Assembly (NCBI GenBank): GCA_949358305.1
Contig: OX442315.1
Span: forward strand, 32,454,427-32,514,426
Length of the DNA: 60,000 bases
Direction: 5' to 3'
DNA from: Strigamia acuminata
Taxonomy: Eukaryota > Arthropoda > Chilopoda > Geophilomorpha > Linotaeniidae
Every line of letters starts with the position of its first letter. Within the stretch, counting starts at the first letter, position 1. This document shows, piece after piece, positions 1 to 23,823 of the stretch. Below the pieces are notes generated by a model, which saw only the letters and a program-made list of their open reading frames with translations, was not told where the DNA came from and ran no database searches. A program made the translations under genes and the position numbers.

Positions 1-3000
1 AGTAAATCCGTTAGGCGAAAGAAGGCAACCAAGACTGGAAAACCGATCAAAAGTGATTTTTTTTTAATTTTATATATTTGTTTTTAATGACTTTATATTT
101 GTTTTTGACGGGTTTTTATTCGTTTTTGACGAGTTTTTATTCGTTTTTGACGAGTTTTTATTCGATTTTGACAAGTTTTTTTTTGTTTTTAAGGAATTTT
201 ATTCGTTTTTATTGAATTTATATTTATTTTTAAGGATTTTTATTCATTTTTAAAGAATTTTATTCGTTTTTGATGGATTTGTATTCATTTTTAAGGAATT
301 TTATTCGTTTTTGCTGAATTTTTTGTTTGTTTTTATTGCATTTTTATTTATTTTGTCGCTTATTCCAGGTCATTTGTCGTTTCCGATCGATTTTTTCGAG
401 CACTGTCAGTCTCTGGTCGACATTGAATTCGGTGGAAATGATGTCCTTCAGATCTACAATGTTCAACAGGTGAAACACCGATTGAACACCAGTGGAATGT
501 ATATTGCTTGTACAAAGCCCGCTGGTTTCACGATCGAAATAAATAATTCGGATAATGCATCGGTCATGACTGGAATTCGTATTTTATCGGGTAGCCAGGA
601 TATCCAGAAAGCGCCGTCTTATGTTGAAGTATATTCTTGATATTTTTAACAAATAACATTTTCATTTTTTAAATTAAAATTATTAAATTTTTAGATTTTT
701 GGGCGAACTCAGCAAATGACACTCACCCGAAGTCGTTGGTTTGACTTTCCATTTACACGCGAAGAATCATTAGTAGCCGATAAAAAAATAACTATCTGCT
801 TTGGGCCTAGCATTGACGCATCGGGCGTAACAATGATCGATTCCATCAAAGTATTTCTTGAATATTTTAAAAATAAATTGATTATATTAATTAAAAAAAT
901 TTTAATTTAAAAAAAAAGGTTTATGGGAAGACCAAGGACTCGTTCGGCTGGCCCGAGGAGAGCGACGAGTTCTTAGGCTCCTCAGCGCTTAACACCGCCT
1001 TAGGCTTGTCCACTCAAGGCTCCGAGAACGAAACTGTGACCAGTCTGGCGGCCCCCGTGTCATCTCTGGACAAGTAAAAAAAAAAATTGATTGATTTTGT
1101 AATTTTAGACATTAAAAAATTAAATTTCAGATTGATGGCCGGATTACTCGAAGTTCTAGACGGGTGTTTCTGCGTCGCACCCCCGCCTGAGCACAAAGCG
1201 GTCGTACGGATGTCGGCATTGGACATGGCAACTTCTCTGCTCACACTTCCGACATCGTCGAACGTGCAACTTCAAACCAAAGCGCTTCTTTCCGCATTAC
1301 ACAGCACGAGAGTCGCTTATCATAACCACAAGGTTGTAAATTTGCGATTAAATAAGCTTTTAATTAAAATTAATATTTTTGGTTGTGATTTTCAGGATCA
1401 GGCGCTGTTAACTTACGTTTTGCACAACATTAATGCCATGAATTCGTGCAAATCGGTGGACGAATTGGATGCGGACACTTTCTATCGTTTAGTGGTGACT
1501 ACAAGATCGGTGGCCGTTACGCGACCCATGAACCTGGTCCGATTTGCCGACCATCAAGACACTACGGACAAATCAAAAGATAGTTCGGCGTTGGAAATTA
1601 CCGATCTCGAAACTGAGGACTCGCTCGCAATGCCGAGCGTGAAAGCGGGACAGGCGACGATGCAACCTTTCATCGTTCAATTAATGGATGTGTTTTGGAA
1701 ACTACACAAAGCGCAGCCGACTAATTTAGCGTTGGCGCCTGTATCACAACCAGGTAGTTGCTAAACTTAAAAGAAAGAAGAAAGAAATGATTTATTTGTT
1801 GTTTTTTTTTTCGACAGTAGGTCTGAATCACGTTGATGTGCTCGTCAATGCGTCGGTCGATATAATTCACGCGTTCACCACGTGTGATTTGGAGACTATT
1901 CCATTGGCCAGTAGTTTGTACGTTAACATGCTGTTGAGCGAAGATGTTGCCATTAGTTTTGCGTGTAAACAAGCGTTGCTTCGCATTTTGCGGCCGCACA
2001 ATCGACGAAGACGAACATTCGTTCCGTCTCCACCACGATGCTCGACACCTGGTGGTAGGAAGTTTGAGTTTATTAATTAGTTTGTTATTTGGTTAATTAT
2101 TTTTTTGAGAAGGTGCAATGGAAAATCAAGATATTGAGATTAAACCAACAACATTATCCGGACCAATTGTGTCGGCACAGAACGAACAAGCGAGGAATGA
2201 AGTCGAGGTTCACGACGAACCCATTTTGCTTCCGTCCGCAAGTCCGTTAGAAGCTCTTCTCGACGTCCAAGCGGCTTTTCCGCCTCTTTTGGATATGCCA
2301 CCGGATGCTGACGACGAAACTATGGTGGAACTTGCGATTGCTTTGAGTTTACAAGTAATTAAACGTTTTTTTTTAAAAAATGAATTGAAATTTTTATGTT
2401 AAATTTTTCTCGCAGGATCAACCAGGTCCTCCGAGTAATTTGGCTGGGTTGCAAGGTTTGGCAGTGGGCAATCAAGGACAGAGTGTGTCGTCTTTGGAAG
2501 GAGGTCATTATTCGGACACGACGGCTTCTGCTGGAGCGAGCGATGACGAAGGAAGCGGAGTCGATTCGACGGCTGGAGAACAAAATGTGAGCGGCAGAAG
2601 CAGCGCGTATGGCGATAACGTTCCAGAAAGCGGAACAACTGGTGCCAGAAGTGAAACGAGTTCTGTGGGTGCTCCGAGCACTTCTTTGCAACCAGAAGGG
2701 GAAGGATCTGAAGTTGAGACCGATCAAGATACGAATATGAAACTTCATTCCTTACGTTTGGCTCTTTTAAAATCGTTGTTGAAATACGTGCCTGAAATGA
2801 GGCAAGTTGGTGGAGTTCGATCAATTCCTTTCATGCAAGTAAGTTCAGTAAATAAGAAAATGGAAAAAATTGTATTTTTAATAATTTTGTTATTATTGTT
2901 TTTTTAAATAGGTTTTGTTGATGCTTTTCTCGGATTTGGACGGCGACGAAGAAAAGGATAAAATTGTTTTGGTGTTTGGTTTGAACACTCTGATCAGTGT

Positions 3001-6000
3001 TTTGAATGTAAATGGCGAAGAAGCGAAAAACGTCGCCGATAGAAACGCACAACACGAAGTTCAGTTGGTTATAATGCGATTATTAAGTAAAAATACAATA
3101 ATTATTGTAAAATTTGAATTTATTATTAATTTGTTGATTATTTATCAGGTGTTATGATGTCTCGAACAAAAACAACATTCAAAACAACGTCCGAGTCGTC
3201 ATCTTTCATAGGAACAACCACCGCTACTTTCCTATACGAAAATGACGCCGTCGAGTATTGTTTACAAGTGCTCAAAATTCTACTCGACCGCTCGAAACAG
3301 TCGCACACCGAAGACGGCGGTCTTGTAGTCGCTGGAAACCTGCTCAAACAGCATCCTCCTCATCCACCACCGGACATGTCGCCTTTCTTTCTCCGCCAGT
3401 ACGTCAAGGGACACGCGAGCGACGTCTTCGAGGCGTACCCGCAACTACTGACCGAAATGGTGCTACGTTTACCGTATCAAATCCACAAATTATTCGAGCC
3501 CGGGCCGTTCGATTCGGCTTGGTATCCCTGTTTATGCGAATACCTTATGACGCAGCAGACGCCTTTCGTGCGACGCCAAGTACGGAAATTGCTGCTCTAC
3601 ATGTGCGGATCTAAGGAACATTATCGGCAACTGAGGGATCTACACGCGTTGGAATCGCACGCGTCGGCCGTGCGCACGCTGTGCGAGCGCGCCACGCAAG
3701 TGGTGTTGACGTACGACTCGCTGCTGAATTTGATCGAGCTGTTGAAAGCGTGCGCCGAAATTGCGACCACCCGCACGACCAATTGGCAGCGATTCTGCAT
3801 GCAGGACGACACCGTTCTGCCGTTTCTCATCCAAGTTAGTTTCCACTTGGATGAAGGTGTGGCCGCCATTATTTTGCAGTTGTTGCAGAGTGCAACGTGC
3901 GGCTCGAAGTCAAACACGATTCAGGTTGTTTTGTCGGTGATTTTGTTGAGTTTTGAGTGTTGATTTTGATTTTTTAAATTTGATTTTAGGCGGGTTCTTC
4001 GACAGGGTTTGGAGCTATGCAACCGCAGCAACAACAGACGGCGAGTTCGCCGTTGAAGCAGAAAAAGGAGCGCGAAGATGCGGAAGAAGAGCTGCAGTGC
4101 ATGGCTTTGGTGCAGCAAGTGCATCGGTCGATCGACCGGAACGTTTTGGTCGATTTTGTGCGCGCGTTTCTACTGGAGTCGAACTCGACCGCCGTTCGAT
4201 GGCAAGCGCACAGTCTCCTCCACGGCTTGTATTGCGCTTCGAACACGGCGGAGCAGGAAATGCTTTTGGATTTACTTTGGAAGTTGTGGCCGCAGCTGCC
4301 GGCTTACGGACGAAAAGCGGCGCAGTTCGTGGATTTATTGGGTTATTTCACACTCCGAATGCCGCACGCGGAGAAGAACACGAAGGATTACATCGACAAG
4401 GCCGTGTCGGTGCTGAAAACGCAAAACCAAGTGTTGGCGAACCACCCAAACGCCAACATGTACAACGCGCTTCAAGGGCTCGTCGAATTCGACGGCTACT
4501 ACTTGGAAAGCGACCCTTGTCTCGTGTGTAATAATCCAGAAATCCCTTTTACCAGCATCAAATTGTCGGCCATCAAAGTGGACTCGAGATTCACGACGAC
4601 GACGCAGATTATCAAATTAGTGAGCAGTCATTGCATCGCTAAAATCACGCTTCGCATCGGCGATTTGAAGCGCACGAAGATGGTGCGAAGCATCAATGTG
4701 TTTTATAACAACCGCTCGGTGCAGGCGGTCGTGGAGTTGAAGAACAAACCGTCCATGTGGCACAAGGCAAAGAAGTGTCACCTGGCGGCCGGTCAGACGG
4801 AGTTGAAGATTGAATTCCCGTTGCCTATCGTTGCGTGCAACCTCATGATTGAATATGCCGATTTCTACGAAAACTTGCAGGCTTCGTCAGAGACGCTTCA
4901 GTGCCCTCGCTGCAGCGCCTCTGTTCCTGCCAATCCTGGAGTGTGCGCCAATTGTGGGGAAAACGTGTTTCAATGTCAAAAGTGCAGGTAATATATGAAA
5001 AATTGCAATAATTATTCAATCTTTTAAATTCGTTTTTATTTTATTTTAGGTCGATTAATTATGACGAGAAAGATCCGTTTTTGTGCAACGCGTGTGGGTT
5101 TTGTAAATACGCTAAGTTTGATTACACGTTGATGGCTAAACCGTGCTGCGCCGTCGATCCGATCGAGAACGAAGAGGACCGGAAGAAAGCAATCACGTCG
5201 ATTAATTCGCTCCTAGAGAAAGCCGATCGCGTTTATAAACAATTGATTGCTAATAAACCATCGTTAGAGGTGAAATTTGCATTTTTTTTTAAAGAAAACA
5301 ACAATTTGTTTGATTTTTGATTGTTTTTCAGACATTATTGCTGCGAATAAACGAGCACGGACTCGATCACCAACTGGAAGACAACAATGGGAACACTACG
5401 ACCACGAATTCGTGCGTTAATAAAACGATCCAGCAGTTGGCGTTGAGATATTGCGGCGATTGCAAGGCGTCGTTCGACGAACTGAGCAAAATTATCCAAA
5501 AGGTTTTGGCTTCCCGTAAGGAATTGGTCGAATACGATTACCAACAGAAGGAACTTTCTGCTCAACAAGGACCCGCCATGTCCAGGATTCAAGACACGCC
5601 GACCCAAAAAGTTGGCTTCGCCGGCCATGACAAACACAATATTGCCACTACCGGGAGATGTTACGGATGTGCGAGTTCCGCCACCGAGCATTGCATCACG
5701 TTGTTGCGTGCCATGGCCACTAATACTCGAATGAGGCAAATTCTTTGCAGTCAAGGCTTGATTAGAGAGTTGGTTGATTATAATTTGCGACGCGGGGCTG
5801 TTTTGGTAATCAAAAAATGCTCGTTTTTTAATTTTTATTTAATTTTTTTATTTTTTTTATAGGTTAGAACGGAAGTGAAGCAACTGATATGTCTTCTAAC
5901 TCGAGACAATCCGGCTGCAACGGACGAGTTGAATAATTTACTTATGACTAAGATTTCGTCAGCTTTCAAGGGACACGTGACGAGCCCCGATTTGTCCGCT

Positions 6001-9000
6001 GCCGTGAGACACGAGATGTCGTTGTTGTCTATTACCGTTCAGACGGAAGAGTCGTGCTGGGAACAACGATTGAGGTCAATTTTTTGAGTAAATGTGGTGC
6101 GAAAATGTAAATGATTTGTGATTTGTTTTGAAATTAGATGCGTGGTTAATTTATTCTTGCTCGGAATGAGTTCCCGGAGTCCGGTCGTGATGGAAAACAT
6201 CACTTTACCGTGTTTGCGAATTCTCCAGTCTTTGATCAAACCGCAACCAGCTTTAAGTAAGAAAAATAAGGAGAAAAGTGTGGAGAATATGGCAACGGTT
6301 AAGGCAGGAGGTATAAAGCCGGTGAAATAACACTTTTATTTTTATTTTTTATGGTATGATTGAATTGAAAACAGGAACCGAAGTTCGAGTCGACGTGCAC
6401 AAATGGCTCACGGGTGACGCCAACCATTCGTACCGGTCGTGGAAACAGCGCACGCCGTGTCGAGGTCTCGATTTGGCGAGTCGCAAGATGAAAAAGGAAG
6501 ATGTGCGTGCCCAGTACTTAACGGAGAAATACGGGATTCGGTGGAGGGATAAAACGCGCAAAGATGTGCTGCACTTGAAGCTGTTGGACAGCACTTGGTT
6601 GCGCAGCGTACTGTTCAATCCGTCGTCGCGTGCTGCGCGCCAAGTCGCTTGTAATATGGTCGAAGCGTTGTGTCAAATACCGAATCGAAAAAGAGAAGTA
6701 ATTTTGTGAAATTTATTTTAAAAATTTAAAAGATTTAATTTTTTTGTATTTAATTTTTAGATTTTGGATATGCTGACTGTGTATTTGGATGATCTGGGTG
6801 AAGCGGGAGAAAATGCGGCGGAATTTTTAGCATTGTATCAGAATTTAATGAAATCCGCACATTGGAAGTATTACCTGGCCGTGAGAGGCGTGTTGCCGCA
6901 CATTGGTGAACACATAACGAGGGAAATCAGCGAGTTGGGACATTTGGAAGAGACTACTTTGAATTCGGATTTGTCGCAAGGTTAGGATTGAAAGAAATGA
7001 TTACATTTTTTTTTATTGTAATAATAAATTTGTGTTTTGTTAGGTTACGCGCTGAAGATGTTAACCGAATTGTTGTCGTCGTTTTTGGAGCAGGAGAGCA
7101 TACGACAACATTACAAGAGTAAACTCGTGGGAATGGTTTTAAACGGGTATTTGTCGTTGCGCAAACTGGTCGTACAACGGACGAAATTGATCGATGAGAC
7201 TCAGGAGAAGTTGTTGGATCTGCTGGAAGACATGACGACTGGCACGGAAACGGAAACGCAAGCATTCATGTCGATTTGCGTCGAAACCGTGCAGAAGTAC
7301 GGGTTGGAGGATTTCAGAACTCCAGTTTTCATATTCGAACGACTTTGTTCGATAATTTACCCGGTAAATAGTTTGATTTTAATTTTTCTTTTTTTAATTT
7401 TAAAATTTTGTTGCGTTTTAGGAGGAAAATGACATAGGAGAATTTTTCCTCACGCTGGAGAAAGATCCGCAGCAAGAAGATTTCCTGCAGGGAAGAATGT
7501 TGGGCAACCCGTACAGCTCGACGGAACCGGGTCTCGGGCCCTTAATGCGCGACGTGAAGAACAAAATCTGCCAGGATTGCGAGTTAGTAGCGTTGTTGGA
7601 AGATGACAACGGAATGGAGTTACTCGTGTGCAATAAAATCATCAGTTTGGATTTGCCTGTTAAAGACGTAATGAATTGAAAATTTAAAAAATCGAAAATT
7701 GTGTTTTATTTTGGTCGTTTTAATTAATAGGTTTACAAGAAGGTTTGGTTGGCTGAAAACAATGAAGGAGAAGCCATGAGAGTTGTTTACCGAATGCGGG
7801 GTTTGTTGGGTGACGCGACGGAAGAGTTTATCGAGACTTTGGATGCTAAAAGCGACGAGGAAGTCGACAGCGAAGAAGTTTACAGAATGGCGAATATCAT
7901 GAGCTCTTGTGGTGGACTCGAAGTGATGCTAGAGAGGTGAAATGTCTAAAATTGTTTAAATTTTATGGAGAAATTAATTTTTTTTTGGTTTTTAGATTGA
8001 GTACCATAAACGATTTGAGTCGAGGCCGATCGTTGTTGATGGTTTTGTTGCGGTTGTTCAGTTATTGCATTAAAGTGAGGAGTAATCGCCGCAAATTGCT
8101 GCAGCCGTCCATGAAAGCAACAACGGTGAAATTACAAACGCTGAAAACGCTTCTTGTTGCTGACCCTGATTTGGTGCAAGGGCAACCTGGGCAACCAACT
8201 TTAACAGAACAATTACTTCAAGTATTTTTTTTAAAAACAAACGTTTAAACAAATATTTAAAATGGTTAATTTTTTTTTAATTTTTGTGATAGGTAATGGA
8301 AACTATTTTAGTGGAGGCTAGTATTCAGTCGCCAGATAAGTTTTCTGATTTTGCGGAGACTTGTGGATCGCTCGAAGACGTTCATTACCTCCTTCAACAA
8401 ATTGGAACGCCCGCCGTGCGACAGAATCCGGGAGTGCAAGAAAGGCTGTTGCGAGTGTTGCCGTTCTTAACGTTAGGCTCCTTTGAAAAGATGCACGCGT
8501 TGGTCAATTATTTTAAACCTTCGCTTAATTTTAATCGATTCGATTTTGAACATACAACCGAGAACGAGTTGTTGGTAAGTATTGTGGATACACTGTTGGG
8601 ATCAAAGGTCTGCTTACTGAGGCAGCATAAAAATGTTTTCTGGCTTAAAAACGATGTTATTTGTGTTGTTTTTGATCGAAAAATACGATTTTTATGGATA
8701 AAAATCAATTTTTGACTTAAAAACGATGTTATTTGTGTGGTTTTTGATCGAAAAATACGATTTTTATGGATAAAAATCAATTTTTGACTTAAAAACGATG
8801 TTATTTGTGTTGTTTTTGATCGAAAAATACGATTTTTATGGATAAAAATCAATTTTTGACTTAAAAACGATGTTATTTGTGTTGTTTTTGATCGAAAAAT
8901 ACGATTTTTATGGATAAAAATCAATTTTTGACTTAAAATCGACATTTTTGCACACAAAAGGTTTACTTTGGTGGTTGGTGGATCGTAAGAGTTGCCTCAG

Positions 9001-11087
9001 TTTGAGAAAACCATGGTCCCGCCTTTGTTTATGCATTGGTTGGTAATTAATACCGTTTTGCTTTTTATTAGTTGGAAAGTTTTTGCGTTTTGACAAACGG
9101 AATCGAGCGTAATCCTAATGGAAATCAATTGAAAGATCTGATTTTACGCGAAGGAATCATAGGCGATGCTTTGGAGTACATCCAAATGCACGCTCCACCT
9201 ATTCGGTCAGCACTGTTGATCGATTCGGACGAATGGAAGGAATTTATTTCAAAACCAGCTTTGAAATTTGTATTGAGAATGCTAAGTGGGTTGTGCACAG
9301 GCCACGAAGCGTCGCAGGTACGAAGAAAAATCCATGCAGGTGGAATTTGACACTCATTTGAATTGATTTTCTTAGGTAAAAGTCAGCTCGGAATGCATCC
9401 CCATAATGCATCGTCTGGAACAAGTGTCTAGTGATGAACACGTGGGGTCGTTGGCCGAGAATCTGATGGAAGCTTTGAGAGAAAACCAACAAGTCGCGCA
9501 GAAGATCGAGGAAGTGCGTAAACAAACCAAAGCGGAGAAGAAACGATTAGCGATGGCCATGCGCGAGAAACAACTCGCGGGTTTGGGCATGTGCACGAAT
9601 GAAAAAGGACAGGTAATTTAATTTAATAATGATATAACTATTTGATGAGAAAAATTGAAATTTTCCGTTTTTAGGTGACCGCAAAGAGTAACATATTAAA
9701 GCAAATGGACGAGTTAGTCGAAGAACCGGGCTTGGTTTGCGTTATTTGCCGCGAAGGATACAAATTTCAACCGACCAAAGTTCTAGGGATTTACACTTTT
9801 ACGAAGCGAATCAACGCGGACGATTACGAAAACAAAACGAGGAAGACTCAAGCGTACACGACCGTCACCCACTTCAACGTGGTCCACATTGACTGTCATT
9901 TGTCGGCCGTGAGACTGGCGAGAGGACGAGACGAGTGGGAAAGTGCCGCTTTGCAGAATGCGAATACTAAATGCAATGGACTTTTACCTCTGTGGGGTCC
10001 ACAAGTACCGGAATCTGTTTTTGCTAGTTGTTTAGCGAGGTAATTTTTATAATTTGTGGAGTTTTTTAATGGTTTAATTTTTTTTTTTTATATTTTAGAC
10101 ATAATACTTACATTCAAGAAAGTATTGGACATCGAGATATAAATTATTCGTCGACTATTCATGATTTGAAGTTGCTATTACTGCGATTTGCACAAGAACG
10201 ATCGTTCAGCGATGAAAGTGGCGGCGGTGGACCGCAGAGTAACATGCATCTGCTGCCGTATATTCTACACATGGCGCTATATGTCATCAACACGTAAAAC
10301 AATGATTAGCCGAGTAATTTAGTTATTTAAATTTGAATTTTTAATTGCAGTACAAGGTGTGCGCCGAGGGAGGAGAAGAATTTGTCAAGTTTTCTGGAGA
10401 TGCCGGCAGAAAAATGGGTCGAAAAGTGTTTCGAGGTAAATTATAGCGAGTTTTATCTGCAAAAATTAGAGAAAATAAATTCGGTTTTGTTTTTTTTCTA
10501 GGCTGAAGGACCGCTGTATTGGTGCGTGATGTCCATCGTGGTTCATTCCTACGCTAAATGGCAGCAGAATCGAATCATATTTTTAAAACACTTGCTCGTA
10601 TTAGCTCATGTGCGACATGTGGCTCCGCAAGGAATTGCAAGGTATTTTTTTAAATGATTTTTATGTTTAATTTTTTGTTGTTTACCAATTTTTGTTGTTT
10701 TAGGTTGAGTGACAGTGAAGTGAAGGAATATAGCGTTTACAAACCATATTTGATGTTTTTCTTTTTGATGGATAAATTGTATTCAATTGCTTTTAAGGTT
10801 TGTTTTGCGTATATTTGTTTTGATTTTTGATTTTTAATTTTTAATTTTTGGGGTAATAGAAGGTGCCAGTGTCGAGCGAATCCGATTGGCCGTCAACTTT
10901 GGCGAATTTTATTCGCACGAATGATCCTGCCCTTCTTGAAATGGGTGACCGGTTGCTTCTAGCGTACCAAGATGAAGCGCTGCCGTGTCAAAGTTTTGCT
11001 GAGTTCTGCGATGTCGCTGAATTGTTGAACGACATTGCTGATCCAAATCAATTTTTGCTCGATTTACTCAGTTTAGTTGTTTCTTAA
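1..11087 (+). CDS. Ubr4: Ubr4 (poe/pushover) E3 ubiquitin ligase, C-terminal 2839 residues; 5' part lies outside the window
   Basis: UBR4 is a very large N-degron-recognising E3 ligase of the cytosol. The translated exons match metazoan UBR4 along their whole length. Exons: 1-52 (partial), 369-628, 695-850, 919-1073, 1131-1332, 1396-1753, 1821-2051, 2113-2354, 2416-2838, 2912-3086, 3149-3924, 3990-4987, 5050-5269, 5332-5805, 5863-6074, 6138-6310, 6375-6697, 6761-6980, 7044-7363, 7422-7667, 7731-7936, 7996-8221, 8293-8574, 9072-9317, 9376-9612, 9675-10039, 10099-10293, 10351-10435, 10502-10641, 10704-10797, 10860-11087. Each junction is GT-AG and the phases agree across all 30 introns (8520 nt, stop TAA). 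Landmarks by visible residue number: an acidic stretch with [19 protein letters not shown], a Cys-rich zinc module near 1314-1400, and a C-terminal hemi-RING near 2492-2546. I see no frameshift or lost key residue. Acceptor choice at 10860 rests on the family's F-K-K-V-P sequence. Confidence 0.97.
78..330 (+). repeat. Degenerate T-rich tandem repeat in Ubr4 intron
   Basis: A unit of about 20-24 bases built on TTTTTATTCGTTTTTGA recurs about ten times with substitutions. It fills most of the 316-base intron 53-368, which is long for this gene. Three short out-of-frame reading frames across it are not genes. Confidence 0.8.
4901..5160 (+). other. Ubr4: UBR4 cysteine-rich zinc-binding segment
   Basis: Across the 4987/5050 splice junction the protein carries CPRC, CANCGE, CQKC, CNACGFC and KPCCAVDP, a dense array of CxxC pairs typical of zinc-ribbon folds and very strongly conserved in UBR4. 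The intron falls inside the module. That it binds zinc is inferred from the spacing of the cysteines. Confidence 0.85.
8642..8929 (+). repeat. 72-bp minisatellite, four near-perfect copies, in Ubr4 intron
   Basis: Copies begin at 8642, 8714, 8786 and 8858, and a fifth breaks off at 8930. They differ at only one or two bases. The intron holding them (8575-9071, 497 bases) is the longest of the visible gene. Because 72 is a multiple of three, the minus strand stays open and gives a false 149-residue repetitive protein. A 10-base inverted match (around CTGAGGCA at 8614 and TGCCTCAG at 8993) flanks the array. Confidence 0.93.
9675..10039 (+). other. Ubr4: UBR4 hemi-RING catalytic segment
   Basis: This exon encodes CVICREGY near its start and [10 protein letters not shown] about 50 residues later. 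That Cys/His pattern is the single-zinc hemi-RING described for the UBR4 C-terminus, which recruits the E2. The flanking residues ([26 protein letters not shown]) are close to invariant in the family. All expected ligands are present, so the ligase should be active. Confidence 0.88.
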
Positions 11088-11153
11088 ATGTGGTTTTGAA
11101 TGGTTTTTGTTTAATTATTATTATTGTGTTTGCATTGAAGCATTAAAATAGCA

Positions 11154-11159
11154 AATAAA
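11154..11159 (+). terminator. Ubr4: Poly(A) signal of Ubr4
   Basis: AATAAA lies 67 bases after the Ubr4 stop. It is the first such hexamer downstream, so the 3' UTR should be only about 80-100 bases. Confidence 0.75.
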
Positions 11160-11179
11160 ACTTTAAAATTCATGATTTT

Positions 11180-11189
11180 TTTATTTATT
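11180..11189 (-). terminator. Poly(A) signal(s) of NUBPL
   Basis: Two overlapping AATAAA hexamers on the minus strand (11180-11185 and 11184-11189) lie about 35 bases after the NUBPL stop. Cleavage would fall near 11155-11170, inside the Ubr4 3' UTR, so the two convergent transcripts probably overlap slightly. Confidence 0.65.
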
Positions 11190-11222
11190 TTATACATGAC
11201 GACACGAAAAATGAACTTAAAA

Positions 11223-12585
11223 TCAGTCTAATGGTTTTGGTAATTTCCTAACTATTTTATCCGCTATCCGTCGATAATTAGCCGCCTGAAATTTAATAAA
11301 TCGTTTAATAAATCGCGTTATTTCGGTTGAATCCGTTAAATTACCTGCGAACCGTCCGGTTGCACTGCAACAACCGGTTTACCACTATCGGCACTTTGCA
11401 TGATTTCAACGTCGAGTGGAATATCGCCTAATAATTCCACATCGACCGCTTCAGACAGCGTTTTGGCACCGTCGTGGCCAAAAATATTAGTCACGTGATT
11501 ACATTTTGGGCAATAAAAAGTGCTCATATTTTGAATTATTCCTAGAACCGGAACTTTGACGTCCCTGAACATTTTTATTCCTTTTCGTGCATCTAGAAGC
11601 GCAACTTCCTGCGGAGTTGTTACTATAATAGCACCTAAAATGAACAAAAATAGTCAAATTAATTAATTTAGCATTCATTATTTAGAAAAACAATAACCTG
11701 ATATTGGAATATTCTGCGATATCGATAACTGCGTATCACCTGTGCCAGGTGGCATATCTATTATCAGATAATCCAATGGGCCCCACGCAACCTAGAAATG
11801 TACCAATTATTTTAATATTAACCGTCATAATGATTTGTTTACTTGTCTTAGAAATTTCTGTATTGCTGACATGACCATTAAACCTCTCCAAACCACAGCG
11901 TCGTTCTTCTCGATAAGAAAACCCATGGACATGCTATAAATACATGAATTATAGATTTTTCTAATATAAAAATTGATATTTTTACCATTTTATTCCATAA
12001 TTTGTTAGAGGTTTCATCAACTTCTCTGCATTAAGAACAGACACATTTAGTCGGGATATCAATTTAGTTTCAAGCAACTTAATTTACGATGTGTTAGTTC
12101 GGGTTTGCCACTCAGATTCATCATTTGAGGAATTGATGGACCATAAACATCCGCATCGAGCAATCCGATTGTTTTTTCCTATTATTAGCCAATTTTAACA
12201 TTAGTTTCCATCCGTTTTTAATAAGTAGTTTACGAATCAATCGAACTTTTTCGTTTTTCGCAATGGCTAATGCCAAGTTGACTGCAGTTGTCGATTTTCC
12301 AACGCCACCTTTTCCCGATGCAATGACAATAACATGTTTAACGCCAGCGATTGGAAATTTTGTTGGCAATCCTTTGGCAATTTTTTCAGCGAGTGTTTTC
12401 TTGCCATCTACAGATGTTGACACACCCTAAAAAAATTTCATTGTAATATAATAATAATAATAATTCGAAGTATTAAAAAAATTGTTTTCTTTTACAAACG
12501 GGTCCTTATGAGTCGATAAAAAACGCTGAAAACTCCGAAACTGGCTACCAAATCCGCGACAAAAACAATTTGAGAGCGCCGCCAT
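11223..12585 (-). CDS. NUBPL: NUBPL/Ind1-type mitochondrial iron-sulfur P-loop NTPase, complete
   Basis: NUBPL (Ind1) delivers Fe-S clusters to respiratory complex I in the mitochondrial matrix. Exons in transcript order: 12496-12585, 12247-12426, 12088-12178, 11986-12025, 11843-11933, 11698-11791, 11345-11634, 11223-11285. The 939 nt give 312 residues, close to the roughly 320 of relatives, and all phases agree. The first exon encodes an Arg- and aromatic-rich presequence ending in RFLST, as expected for mitochondrial import. The deviant Walker [10 protein letters not shown] is at residues 68-76, followed by DADVYGPS and DMPPGTGD. The Fe-S ligand pair CPKC is at 237-240. The start ATG is the first in the reading frame of the presequence exon. 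One donor (after 12247, reading GTTCGA) is weak, but the frame and homology require it. The gene shares a 702-base divergent promoter region with the EEIG1-like gene. Confidence 0.95.
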
Positions 12586-23762
<11,177 letters not shown>

Positions 23763-23817
23763 TGGGACGTGGACAGCCATTCGTTTTTTATTACTAGTTT
23801 ACGGTTATTTATGAGTT

Positions 23818-23823
23818 AATAAA
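23818..23823 (+). terminator. EEIG1: Poly(A) signal of the EEIG1-like gene
   Basis: AATAAA lies 56 bases after the stop TAA at 23760-23762 and is the first downstream hexamer. Confidence 0.75.

Noticed and set aside
8508-8957. 149-codon repetitive minus-strand reading frame
   Set aside because: It is the antisense of the 72-bp intronic repeat inside Ubr4; the repeat length alone keeps it open.
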